From positions 1-64,000 of the forward strand of contig CAYVOD010000003.1 in assembly GCA_964453055.1 (NCBI GenBank): a DNA stretch of 64,000 bases, written 5' to 3'. The DNA comes from UBA2256 sp964453055. GTDB taxonomy: Bacteria; Spirochaetota; Spirochaetia; Treponematales; Rectinemataceae. The notes beneath the pieces were generated by a model. The model did not search any database. It saw only the letters and a list, made by a program, of their open reading frames with translations, and was not told the DNA's origin. The position numbers were made by a program, and so were the translations under genes. Positions 25,243 through 33,712 of the stretch are shown piece by piece (position 1 is the stretch's first letter; every line of letters begins with the position of its first letter).

Positions 25243-26316
25243 ATGGAAAAAATCCGCTTCGGTCTCTACGGCTACGGCAAGGTCGCACAACTCCACGCCA
25301 AGGCCCTGGCGACGTGCGAAAACGCCCAGCTCGTGTCGGTCTGCGGCAGGGACAGGAAGAAGGCCGAGGCCTTCGCTGCCCAGTGGGGCATCGAGGCTAG
25401 GGCTTCCGCCCAGGAAATGGCCGATAAGGACAAGGCAGACGCGGCGATCGTCACTACCCCTCATCCCCTGCACGCCCGAAGCTCGCTGGAATGCCTTGGC
25501 GCGGGGCTTCATGTCCTGGTGGAAAAGCCCATGGCCCTCAGGGTAGCCGACTGCGACGCCATGATCGCCGCCGCCCTCGCCCAGCACCGCAGCCTCGGAG
25601 TCATAAGCCAGCGCCGCTGGTACCCCTCCACCAGGCGCATAAAGAACGCCATAGACCAGGGGCTGATAGGCGAGCCCCTCCTCGGCCAGGTTACCATCCT
25701 CGGCTGGCGCGACGAAGCCTACTACCGCTCCGATCCCTGGCGCGGCTCCTGGGCCGGCGAGGGCGGCGGCGTCATCGTAAACCAGGCGCCCCATCAGCTC
25801 GATCTCCTGGCCTGGTTCATGGGAAACGTGACGGGAGTGCAGGGCTCCTGGATAAACGCCAACCACCCCTATATCGAGGTGGACGACTCGGCGGTGGCTA
25901 CCGTGCATTTCGCCAACGGCGGCTTGGGTTCGGTCTTCGTCTCCAATTCGCAGAAACCGGGCATCCATGCGAAGGTCGCCGTCCACGGCAGCGCCGGCTC
26001 CTCCCTGGGAGTCCAGACCGACGGCGGCGCGATGTTCATAGCGGGGATGAGCGGGGTATTGGAGCCTCCCTATATCGATCTGTGGACGATACCGGGACAG
26101 GAAAGCCGGTTGGCCGCCTGGAAAGCCGAGGACGCCCTGTACTTTTCCCGCATCGATCCTACCTGGCATTTTTTCAAGCTGCAGATCGAAGATTTCGCGG
26201 CTGCGATACTCGAAGGCCGCAGGCCCGCAGTCATCGGGGAGGACGGACGCCAAGCGGTGAAAATAATCGAAGGCATTTACCGTTCGCGGGATACCGAAGC
26301 CCTGGTCAAGTTCTAG
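25243..26316 (+). CDS. Gfo/Idh/MocA family oxidoreductase
   Basis: A 357-residue NAD(P)-dependent sugar dehydrogenase. The N-terminal Rossmann domain starts 'IRFGLYGYGKVAQLHAKALA' and contains 'VCGRDRKKAEAFAAQWGI' and the family's signature 'HVLVEKPMAL', whose Lys is catalytic. The C-terminal beta-sheet domain includes 'GVIVNQAPHQLDLLAWFMG', with the conserved H-x-x-D pair, and 'VDDSAVATVHFANGGLGSVF'. The family acts on inositol, glucosides, uronates or similar. It is the last of the apparent five-gene RpiR-linked operon, 12 nt after the zinc dehydrogenase. Confidence 0.92.
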   Translation: MEKIRFGLYGYGKVAQLHAKALATCENAQLVSVCGRDRKKAEAFAAQWGIEARASAQEMADKDKADAAIVTTPHPLHARSSLECLGAGLHVLVEKPMALRVADCDAMIAAALAQHRSLGVISQRRWYPSTRRIKNAIDQGLIGEPLLGQVTILGWRDEAYYRSDPWRGSWAGEGGGVIVNQAPHQLDLLAWFMGNVTGVQGSWINANHPYIEVDDSAVATVHFANGGLGSVFVSNSQKPGIHAKVAVHGSAGSSLGVQTDGGAMFIAGMSGVLEPPYIDLWTIPGQESRLAAWKAEDALYFSRIDPTWHFFKLQIEDFAAAILEGRRPAVIGEDGRQAVKIIEGIYRSRDTEALVKF

Positions 26317-26369
26317 CGCCGAACCTCGGTTCCCGGAATCCGCGTCCTAGTAAATTTTTGCCAGGCAGG

Positions 26370-29300
26370 TCAAGCCGATCCGGCCGCGGCCTTGCTTTTT
26401 TCGCCGAGCGCGGCCGCCTCCGCGATCCGCTCGGACTTCTTGTTGATCTCGTGGATAGCCTTGAACACGTACTCCCTGTCCTGGCCTTCGAATTCCAGCC
26501 GAGGCATGAGGCGGGAGAAAAAGCCCTGGACGAAGTGTTCCATCCGGGAAACCTGGTCTATGTAGTTGGACTCGTGGTTGAGCATCATCACCGTGCAGGG
26601 AAGCGGCCGATTGTAGCTGCCGATCACCCTGAAGCCGAGTTTTTCGTACATGCGGATGAGTTTCGTCTCGTCGCTGAATACGTCCAGGAAAATGGTGTCA
26701 ACGTCCCTTCCGCGAATATAGAGGTAAGATAGCACCATGAGACTGAAGGGGACGATCGAGCCCCGCTCTTCGCGGATGATCGCCAGACGATCGATCTCGG
26801 CATAGGGTTTTTCGCCGTCCAAGTACTGGGCTATATCGAAATTCTTCTGGATCGGGATTTTCCCTTCCAGGGCGCTCAAGTGCAGTGTGGTGGTTCCCAC
26901 CGGCTGCATTCCTTTATACGCGAGCACGTGGAAGGCGTTCTCGTCTTCGCTTCTGCGGATGGTCTCTTCCAGATACCCTTTTTCGCCAACGAGGATCTTG
27001 CGCTGCAGGTAGAACGAGTCTTCGATCTGCCGCGAATCCTTGGCATGCAAAAAGCGTATCTTGTTTCGTTCCATATTGGCGGCGGGCAGAATGATCCGGA
27101 AGGTCGTTCCCTTTTTTTCCTTGGAATCTATGAGAATTCTTCCTCCCAGCTTGGAGACGATGTGGTGGGCGATCGAAAGACCCAGTCCCGTTCCCGCTCC
27201 CGGATCCTTGGTCGTGAAGAAGGGATTGAAGACCTTGTCGAGGTTTTCCTTCTGAATCCCCAGCCCCGTATCCTGAACGACGATAGCCACGTCGGCTTCT
27301 TCTTGCTTGACCGCGAGACTCAGGGTTCCGTCCCCGTTCATGGCCTGTACGGCGTTGACGATGAGATTCAGAAATACCTGCTGCAGCTCGGTGGAATTGG
27401 CCTGCACCTCGCTTGCCTGGTCGTAATCCTTTTTCACCAGCACGGATCCGAAATCGATGCCGCGCATCGCGAGCTTCAACGAGTTTTCGAGGATCGCGAC
27501 GGGCTTGACGAAGTCTGTCTGGCTCTTCGTCTTTCTCGAATAGACCATGAGGTCTCGTATGACCTCGGCGGCGTTCTGCGCGTACCTGATGATATCCTGG
27601 GAGTATTCGCGCAACCTCGAATCCTCTGGAGTCTCCGGGAGCATGAGGTCGGCGGTTCCTAAAATCGCCCCCAGGGGATTATTGATCTCGTGCGCGATGC
27701 CCGACACCAGGGTTCCGATGCCGGCCAACTTCTCCGACTGCACGAGCTCCTCCTGAAGCGTTTTCTGCTTCGTGATGTCCTGGAAGAATTCCAGGAAAAT
27801 CGGCGAAGAGGATTTAGGCACGGAAATCGGGTAGAAATTAAGGGAGAAAGTCAGCAGACCCTTCACGTCCTGACGCTCGGCGTTGAACGGTAGCCTCGTG
27901 TGCAGGCAGTCCTGGGCCAGGCATTCTATGCAAGGCCTGTCCCTGTTGAAAAAAGCCTTGTAGCACTTGTTGCCGATGAGCTCCTCGGCGGATTTTTCGA
28001 AATAGCGCCGGGCGGCGTAATTCACTTCGATTATGTTGTAGTTGATGTCTTGGATCGATATGGGCGTGGTGATGCCGTCGAAGAAGGCCTCCAGTTTGTT
28101 CCTGCTTATCTCCAGCTGGTTGTTTATGTTCTGCAGCCTCTTCTGCTGCTGGCGCAGCCGCTCGAAGGTTATGGCGTTCTCCAAGGCTACCGAGCACTGG
28201 ACGCTCAGGAGCTGGAGCATTTCAATATCGAACTGATTGTAGTAATCCTTGTCCACCTGAGGACCCAGGACGATGAAGCCGTTGAGCCTTTCCTTGAACT
28301 TCAGGGGAAGCACGAGGCTGGCTTTTATCGTCTCTCCTGCGCCGCCCTTTTCCAGGGGCACCTCGATCATCCGCTGAGGCTGATATAGGTATTGGACATC
28401 GCTCTTGTCGGCCCCCTGGTGAACGGTGAAGCTCCGGACCAGGTCGCTTCCGCGCTTCAGGCTTATGGATTGGTCTTGTCCCTCGACCAGGCCGCCCGCG
28501 AAGGGAAGTTTCTTGGCAACGTTTATCTTGTAATTCCTGTCGTTGAAATCGTTGACCAGCATGAAAGCCCACTCAAGCCCGAAGGTGGACAATATTTTCT
28601 CGATGGTGAGGTTTCCCAAGGTTTCCAAATCCACGATGGACGTAAGGCTTGCCGAGAAGACCCTCAGGCTCTGGTAATAGGTGAAGGTCTTGCCTCCGTA
28701 TATCCTCTCGAGGAATGAGAGCGTCGTGGTCCTTAAGGGCGAGAGGACGATGGAGGTTATGAATCCGAGGATGAGGGCAAGAAGTAGGATCCTCGGAAAC
28801 GGAATGCTCTTATCTAGGTGGAATACGGGCACGAAGAAAAAGAGGAACAGGGCGCCGGTAAGCAGGGAGACGAAGAAGGTGAGCAGAATATTGAGCACCG
28901 TGGAGGAATAGTGGATGAGGCGATACTTGTAGACGGCGAAGAATATTATGGCCGCGTTTATCGTGGCAGCCATGAGGTCGATCGGATACCTGCCCAGGGG
29001 CTTGTATAAATTGACCGCTACGCCGCCGATGATGATCGCCGCTCCGTAGATCAACAATTTCAGTGTCTTGCGCTTGAATCGGTTATCGCTTTCCTTGAGC
29101 TGCCGAGCGAGAAGTATTATCGAGAGCCCCAGGAAAAAATACGCGAGGGAATAGGACACCACGGCTCCAGGGCCCAAAACGTAGAAGAATCCCCCCTCGT
29201 CGAAGCCCGCGTCGGTGACCACCTTGGAGCTCAGGTTGAGATAGGCCATGAAGATGTAGATTATGTAGCCCGCGTAGAGGAACATCCTGTAGCGTCGCTT

Positions 29301-29573
29301 TTCCGTTCCCGAAAGGTGGATCATAGTGGCGAGGAAGGAAATGGGCCCTCCGAAAAGACCCATGAGCATGACCTTGTTCCATACCAGGGGAGTGAGAAAG
29401 CCGGTATTGGCGTGCATCATGAAGGAGCCGAAACTCCACAGGGCCATGAAGAACATGTACTGGAGAAAAGATCCGTCGACCTTGTCCTTTCTGCTGTACA
29501 GTCCGAAGACGATGAAGACGATATATATGATGAAGGATAGTGCTGGAATCAGCGAAGATGCGTCCAGAATCAT
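26370..29573 (-). CDS. membrane histidine kinase fused to a FeeM/LuxI-like acyltransferase domain
   Basis: A 1067-residue protein. Residues 1-285 hold about eight hydrophobic segments (7TM-type sensor). Then come a GAF-like domain (about 300-470), a PAS domain (about 492-605, with a Cys-rich 'CIECLAQDC' edge), HisKA with phospho-acceptor His628 in '[17 protein letters not shown]', and HATPase_c with Asn740 ('[10 protein letters not shown]'), 'QDTGLGI', 'NPFFTT' and '[14 protein letters not shown]'. After the kinase, residues 833-1000 (bases 26574-27077) match the N-acyl amino acid synthase FeeM/autoinducer-synthase pattern: '[15 protein letters not shown]' (Arg858), '[18 protein letters not shown]', '[14 protein letters not shown]' (Glu926, Arg929) and '[13 protein letters not shown]'. 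I chose the ATG at 29573 because TM1 starts there; the open frame continues 60 codons upstream into the divergent gene. The acyltransferase call is by motif only. Confidence 0.8.
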
Positions 29574-29614
29574 GCCGGAATCCCCTGTTTTTAACAATGT
29601 CTGGCAAAACTCGG

Positions 29615-29626
29615 GGTATTGTAGCA
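29615..29626 (-). promoter_or_regulatory. candidate extended -10 promoter of the kinase-acyltransferase gene
   Basis: The minus strand reads TGC-TACAAT (TACAAT at 29623-29618), an extended -10 without a clear -35. It overlaps a small inverted repeat ATTGT-AGC-ACAAT (29618-29630) in the 67-nt space between the divergent genes, so one regulator site could govern both. Confidence 0.42.
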
Positions 29627-29640
29627 CAATATGTAAAGCA

Positions 29641-30231
29641 ATGGTACTAAATTCTTCGATAGGACTGGGTTTTTCTCTTCTGCTGCTCTCGGAGCTGCTG
29701 GAAATGAGGGGAACGAGGGCTTCAAGGGCTGTCCGCGGCCTCGGATACGGCATCGTGGCCTTGGCGCTTTTATTCTTCGCCTATCCCGCGGCGGCCGCGA
29801 TCAGCCAAGCGGCTGACGCGCCGGAAAGGTCGATCGCGTTATTGCGCGAGCGGCCTGCGCAGTTTTACCTGCTCCTCGCCCTCTCCCTTGCATTCGCAGC
29901 CATGCTATTCTGGACGGTCTTCCTGGAACTCGCCCTAGGCAAGAGAAAATTCAGGCTCGGAAACAGGGAGGTATTCAGCCGCGGCTCCTATGGGATATGC
30001 AGGCATCCGGGATTCTGGTGGCTCATTCTCTATCTGTTGCCTCTAGGTATTATCAGAGGTTTTTCGACTACTGTTTTCACCATTCTACTCGTGGTATTCT
30101 TAAACTTCCTGCTGGTCTCGATCCAGGATCTGTATAGCTTTCCAAGATTTTTCAAGGATTACGAAGCGTATCGAAAAAAAGTGCCCTTTCTTATTCCGAC
30201 GTTTTTGAAGAAGGGGATTCGCCGACATTAA
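29641..30231 (+). CDS. isoprenylcysteine carboxyl methyltransferase-like membrane protein
   Basis: A 196-residue membrane protein with about five hydrophobic segments. Its C-terminal half carries the ICMT/PEMT family motif in 'FSRGSYGICRHPGFWWLILY', with the Arg-His-Pro that binds S-adenosylmethionine in this fold. 'FPRFFKDYEAYRKKVPFLIP' near the end is the second conserved region, including the usual Tyr-x-x-Tyr context. Family members methylate lipids, prenyl-cysteine or related membrane-embedded acids. The ATG at 29641 lies 67 nt from the start of the divergent kinase gene and 50 nt upstream of the HD-GYP regulator gene. Its substrate is unknown; context hints at a lipid signal. Confidence 0.78.
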   Translation: MVLNSSIGLGFSLLLLSELLEMRGTRASRAVRGLGYGIVALALLFFAYPAAAAISQAADAPERSIALLRERPAQFYLLLALSLAFAAMLFWTVFLELALGKRKFRLGNREVFSRGSYGICRHPGFWWLILYLLPLGIIRGFSTTVFTILLVVFLNFLLVSIQDLYSFPRFFKDYEAYRKKVPFLIPTFLKKGIRRH

Positions 30232-30281
30232 AACGCGCTCCGGATGGACGCAAATCCGCTGGACTATGATGGAAGGACAAC

Positions 30282-31349
30282 ATGACAAGCAGCACGCGGC
30301 ATACGATCCTCGTGGTCGACGACGATCAGTCGATAAGGAAGGTTCTCTCTCTCGGCCTGGAGAGATTGGGTTTCACGGTAAGGCTGTCATCCAACGGCCA
30401 GGAGGCCCTCGACCTACTGACTTCCGGCAGGCTGGACCCCGATTGCGTGCTTCTGGATATACGAATGCCCGTCCTGTCTGGCAGGGAAGCCCTGCCCAGG
30501 ATTAGGGAGCTTTTCCCTCTTACGCCGGTGATCATGCTCACCGCCTATAACGATCTGGCCACAGGACTGGACGCGATGAAGAACGGAGCCTTCGACTACC
30601 TGGTCAAGCCCAGCCGCCTGGAGCACATAGCCGAGGTAATAGGCAAGGCTATCCGCTATAGGGAAATAATGCGGGAAAAATTCGAGCTGGACAAAAAAAA
30701 GGAAGAATATCGGCTATCCCTCGAGCGCAGCATCGAATCCACGGCCCTCGAATTGAACGAAACCTATCGAAAGCTCAAGACCGCCAATATGCAGACCGTT
30801 CAGGCTCTTGCCGAAACCATAGAGGCGAAGGACCAGTACACCCAGGGGCATTGCGAGCGGGTGAAAAACCTTTCGCTGAAGCTTGCCCAGAAGCTAGCCC
30901 TGCCCGACGAACAGCTGGAAGCCCTGGAAATCGCCGCCCTGCTCCACGACATTGGGAAAATCGGCATTCCCGAGCGCATCCTCAATAAGACAGGCCCTCT
31001 GGAGCCCGAAGAAAACGAAGTGATAAAAATGCACCCTATCATCGGGGCGCAAATACTCTCCATCGTGGAATTATTCGCCAAGGCGGTGAACGGCGTGCGG
31101 CATCATCACGAGCGATGGGACGGCCAGGGCTATCCTGACGGAATCTCAGGCGAGGATATCAGCCCTTTGGCGAGAATCATCTCCCTGGCCGATACCTTCG
31201 ACGCGATGGCCCAGACCAGGCCTTATAGGGGCGCCTTGCCCATGCAGACAATCCTGGAAGAGATCCGCGACCAGAGAGGCAAGCAATTCGCGCCGGAGGT
31301 CGTGGACGCTTTTTTCGACGCCCGGCTGTATGAGGACTATCTGAACTAG
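30282..31349 (+). CDS. response regulator with HD-GYP c-di-GMP phosphodiesterase domain
   Basis: A 355-residue RpfG-type regulator. The receiver domain (1-125) has the acidic pocket 'VVDDDQS', phospho-acceptor Asp59 in 'LLDIRMP', the Thr of 'MLTAYN' and Lys109 in 'YLVKPS'. A coiled linker (130-170) leads to the HD-GYP domain (171-355) with a full set of metal ligands: His190, His222-Asp223 ('LLHDIGKIGIP'), His251, 'HHHERWDGQGYPDG' and Asp304. The intact GYP motif predicts c-di-GMP hydrolysis to GMP/pGpG. It is in the same direction as the methyltransferase-like gene, 50 nt away, and is the obvious partner of the nearby kinase. Lowering c-di-GMP would affect motility or biofilm. Confidence 0.92.
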   Translation: MTSSTRHTILVVDDDQSIRKVLSLGLERLGFTVRLSSNGQEALDLLTSGRLDPDCVLLDIRMPVLSGREALPRIRELFPLTPVIMLTAYNDLATGLDAMKNGAFDYLVKPSRLEHIAEVIGKAIRYREIMREKFELDKKKEEYRLSLERSIESTALELNETYRKLKTANMQTVQALAETIEAKDQYTQGHCERVKNLSLKLAQKLALPDEQLEALEIAALLHDIGKIGIPERILNKTGPLEPEENEVIKMHPIIGAQILSIVELFAKAVNGVRHHHERWDGQGYPDGISGEDISPLARIISLADTFDAMAQTRPYRGALPMQTILEEIRDQRGKQFAPEVVDAFFDARLYEDYLN

Positions 31350-31372
31350 AAAGTCATACGTCCATAGTAAGC

Positions 31373-32521
31373 TCAAAACCTGTAGGTAAAGCGTCCCGGC
31401 ACGGTTTCGCCTGTCTTGTTCCAGAAGACCGAGCGCTTGAAACCATAGAGAACAGCCTGGTCTATCTGGGAATCCCCCGAAGACTGGAGAATCTCTGCCC
31501 CTCGCAGCTGGTTGTCCTTGGTGACCGTAAAGCCGATCACCACCGGGTTGAGGCTCTTGTTCTGCCTGTATTCTACCTTGGCGGGCTCGTAGCCCGCGTC
31601 CTCCAGTATCTGCCAAAGGGGTTCTCGCTGCTCCAAGGGCACATCGGCTTTCAGCTTGTAAGTCGTGCCGTCGAATTCATAATACGCGGTGAAAGCCCGC
31701 TTTCGGGCCTGGGCCGAGTAAATCACCACGTTGGGCGGCACGATGAGATCGGGAATCGCGTTATAGACCGAAGCCGGCACCGTCCGGGGCAGGGGGAGGC
31801 TCGAGTACACCGGCTGGTAGATATTCTGCCCCACCGTCCCTTGCGACCCGCCGAGAGTGGTGTCGGAAGAACTTCCCTTTTCCGACTTGCGAATGGTGAC
31901 CGTTTCGCCCGAATAGGGGACGAGCCCTTTGCCGGGTACGTAGAGCATGGTCGATGTCTGGCTAATGTGTGAGCCTTGTTCCCTCTGGCCAGGCACCCAG
32001 GGTTCGGCGGGAGGCGCCTCCTCGGTCGCGGAATCCGGAACCGAGGCGGCTTGGGCGCTCGGTATCGCCGAGGGAGCGCCGGGCGACGCTTGGGTCGGCG
32101 CCGCCGCCACTGCGACGGTTTCGCTGGGCTCGGGTTTCGGGGCGGGCGGCGGCGCCGCTTTCGTAACAGCCTTCGAGGGACTGGGAGCGGCCTCTTCCAC
32201 CGGTTTCTTGGGGCTTTCCACCTTAGGCGCCTCGGCTTTTTCCACCACCGTTTCGGTCTTCTTCGGAGTCGAGGGCTCGATCTTCTCGGCGGTCTCTCCC
32301 TCCTCGGAAGGCTTGAAAGAACCTAGGCCGACCTCGTTGGTGGTCGGTCCGGGCATGGTGATCATCACAGTCATGTTGGAGTAATCCTCTTCCCTCGGGT
32401 TGAGAATCTCAAGGGCAAGCCCGACGGCGAAAGCGAGGATATACAGCCCGGCTGTTATGCCGATCGAAGTGAGTTTTCGCTTTCTCTCCTGCTTTTCGGC
32501 ATAGCTTGCGATCGGATTCAT
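31373..32521 (-). CDS. TonB-like energy transducer
   Basis: A 382-residue protein with one N-terminal transmembrane helix (about residues 18-40, after the basic 'KQERKRKL'). A Pro/Ala/Lys/Glu-rich periplasmic spacer (about 70-175) follows, with repeats such as 'APKVESPKKPVEEAAPSPSK'. The C-terminal domain (about 290-382) has the TonB-box-binding pattern 'VVIGFTVTKDNQLRGAEILQ' then 'IDQAVLYGFKRSVFWNKTGE' and 'GRFTYRF'. It couples the proton motive force to outer-membrane transporters. Its start overlaps the exbD stop by 4 nt. Confidence 0.85.
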   Translation of the reverse strand: MNPIASYAEKQERKRKLTSIGITAGLYILAFAVGLALEILNPREEDYSNMTVMITMPGPTTNEVGLGSFKPSEEGETAEKIEPSTPKKTETVVEKAEAPKVESPKKPVEEAAPSPSKAVTKAAPPPAPKPEPSETVAVAAAPTQASPGAPSAIPSAQAASVPDSATEEAPPAEPWVPGQREQGSHISQTSTMLYVPGKGLVPYSGETVTIRKSEKGSSSDTTLGGSQGTVGQNIYQPVYSSLPLPRTVPASVYNAIPDLIVPPNVVIYSAQARKRAFTAYYEFDGTTYKLKADVPLEQREPLWQILEDAGYEPAKVEYRQNKSLNPVVIGFTVTKDNQLRGAEILQSSGDSQIDQAVLYGFKRSVFWNKTGETVPGRFTYRF

Positions 32522-32931
32522 CGAACCGCCTTTTCCTTGCGGGTAATGAGGCCAACATTCTCTATGCCGTTCATCCTGAAGGCGTCGAGCACCGAGATTA
32601 TCAGCTGGTACGAGGCGCTCGCCCTGCCCTCCAGCACCGCCCGCAGGCTGCCCGAATCGGAACCGGCCACCCGCTGTTTCAGCGTGTCAGGCAAGCCTTC
32701 CAGGCTGGTTCTGGTCTTGTCTACGTAAATTTCGTTTTCCGACATGACGACGACGCTCAAGGCGGTAGAGGAGACCGACTGGGCTGTCCGAGAGCCGGGC
32801 AGGTCCAGGCTTATGCCCGGCGCTGCCCTGAAAGTCGTGGTGATCATGAAGAATATGATGAGCTGCAGGATGACGTCGATGAGCGGCGTCATGTCTATGC
32901 CCGTTTTCTTGGCCAGGCGGCGCGAGCTCAT
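32518..32931 (-). CDS. exbD: biopolymer transport protein ExbD/TolR
   Basis: A 137-residue inner-membrane protein with one helix (about residues 18-34). 'IDMTPLIDVILQLIIFFMIT' contains the essential proton-conducting Asp of 'LID'. 'ISLDLPGSRTAQ' is the usual periplasmic start, and the C-terminal domain ends 'VLDAFRMNGIENVGLIT'. It forms the motor with ExbB. The start overlaps the exbB stop and its stop overlaps the tonB start, so all three are translationally coupled. Confidence 0.9.
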   Translation of the reverse strand: MSSRRLAKKTGIDMTPLIDVILQLIIFFMITTTFRAAPGISLDLPGSRTAQSVSSTALSVVVMSENEIYVDKTRTSLEGLPDTLKQRVAGSDSGSLRAVLEGRASASYQLIISVLDAFRMNGIENVGLITRKEKAVR

Positions 32932-33569
32932 AGTTCCTCCGAGCCGCTCTTCCCGGTGACGCCGTTATTGGCGTTGATGAGCACCACGAGGGTGTTCACC
33001 CTGCTCTCGAGTTCGGTGAGGATATGGTTAACCCTGCTGACGAAGTAGTTGTAGAAAATAACCACCGGAACGGCTACCACGAGGCCGCCTACGGTGGTGA
33101 TGAGGGCCTCGGAGACGCCGCTGGCCAGGGCTGCGGGATCGCTCACCGCGCCGAACTTGCCCAGGACGCCGAAGGCGCTCATGGTGCCCGTCACCGTGCC
33201 CAGCAGGCCGAGAAGCGGCGAGATCGTGCTGATCGTACCCAGGGCTGATAGTCCCTTTTCCAGGGCGGGAGCTTCCAAAGCGGCGGCGTCTTTCAGCAAA
33301 TCCCGCTGGACGTCCTCGCCCTGATGGCGGTTTTCGATCCCGATCTTCAGGAGCGTGGAAAAAGGCGAGAGGTTCTGGTCGCAGATGGCCAGGGCCTCGT
33401 TGTAGTGACCCTCCAGAAGGCTCGCCTTGATGCGCACGAACAGCTTATTCTCGTCGCCGGAGATGCGGCGGAGATATAGAAATCGCTCTATGATAATCAC
33501 GCAGGCGACTACCGAAAGGGCCATGATGACCCAGAGGACAGGCCCGCCTAATACGATGAAATCGATCAT
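32928..33569 (-). CDS. exbB: MotA/TolQ/ExbB proton channel family protein
   Basis: A 213-residue membrane protein with three transmembrane segments (about residues 10-30, 110-130 and 160-180). Conserved 'ALSALGTISTISPLLGLLGTV' and 'GVSEALITTVGGLVVAVPVV' are the family signature surrounding the proton path. The large cytoplasmic loop lies between TM1 and TM2. It is first in an exbB-exbD-tonB operon, 143 nt after the guaB 3' end. Which receptor the system powers is not visible here. Confidence 0.9.
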   Translation of the reverse strand: MIDFIVLGGPVLWVIMALSVVACVIIIERFLYLRRISGDENKLFVRIKASLLEGHYNEALAICDQNLSPFSTLLKIGIENRHQGEDVQRDLLKDAAALEAPALEKGLSALGTISTISPLLGLLGTVTGTMSAFGVLGKFGAVSDPAALASGVSEALITTVGGLVVAVPVVIFYNYFVSRVNHILTELESRVNTLVVLINANNGVTGKSGSEEL

Positions 33570-33712
33570 GAAGACTCCTTGCTGGTGAAAAATCCCTACT
33601 TTAGTTTATCGGAAATATACAGCCGGTCTGAACGAATATCCATTTCGGAAAAGAATTATCTCCAGCGGGAGGGCGGATTTGAGAATGTCATCCTGTCCGC
33701 CGGCTGCGGAGC

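Noticed and set aside
25102..26732. Long open frames (383 and 413 codons) over the Gfo/Idh/MocA gene
   Set aside because: Both are shadows of a gene with a complete Rossmann domain and EKP motif. Their translations are Arg/Gly-rich without domain features.
29574..29753. 60-codon upstream extension of the kinase gene
   Set aside because: It would overlap the divergent methyltransferase gene and its Ser/Arg/Glu-rich sequence is unlike a sensor N-terminus; the ATG at 29573 directly opens TM1.
33660..33712. Possible terminator after guaB
   Set aside because: Only a 6-bp stem with an 18-nt loop and no T-run could be drawn.
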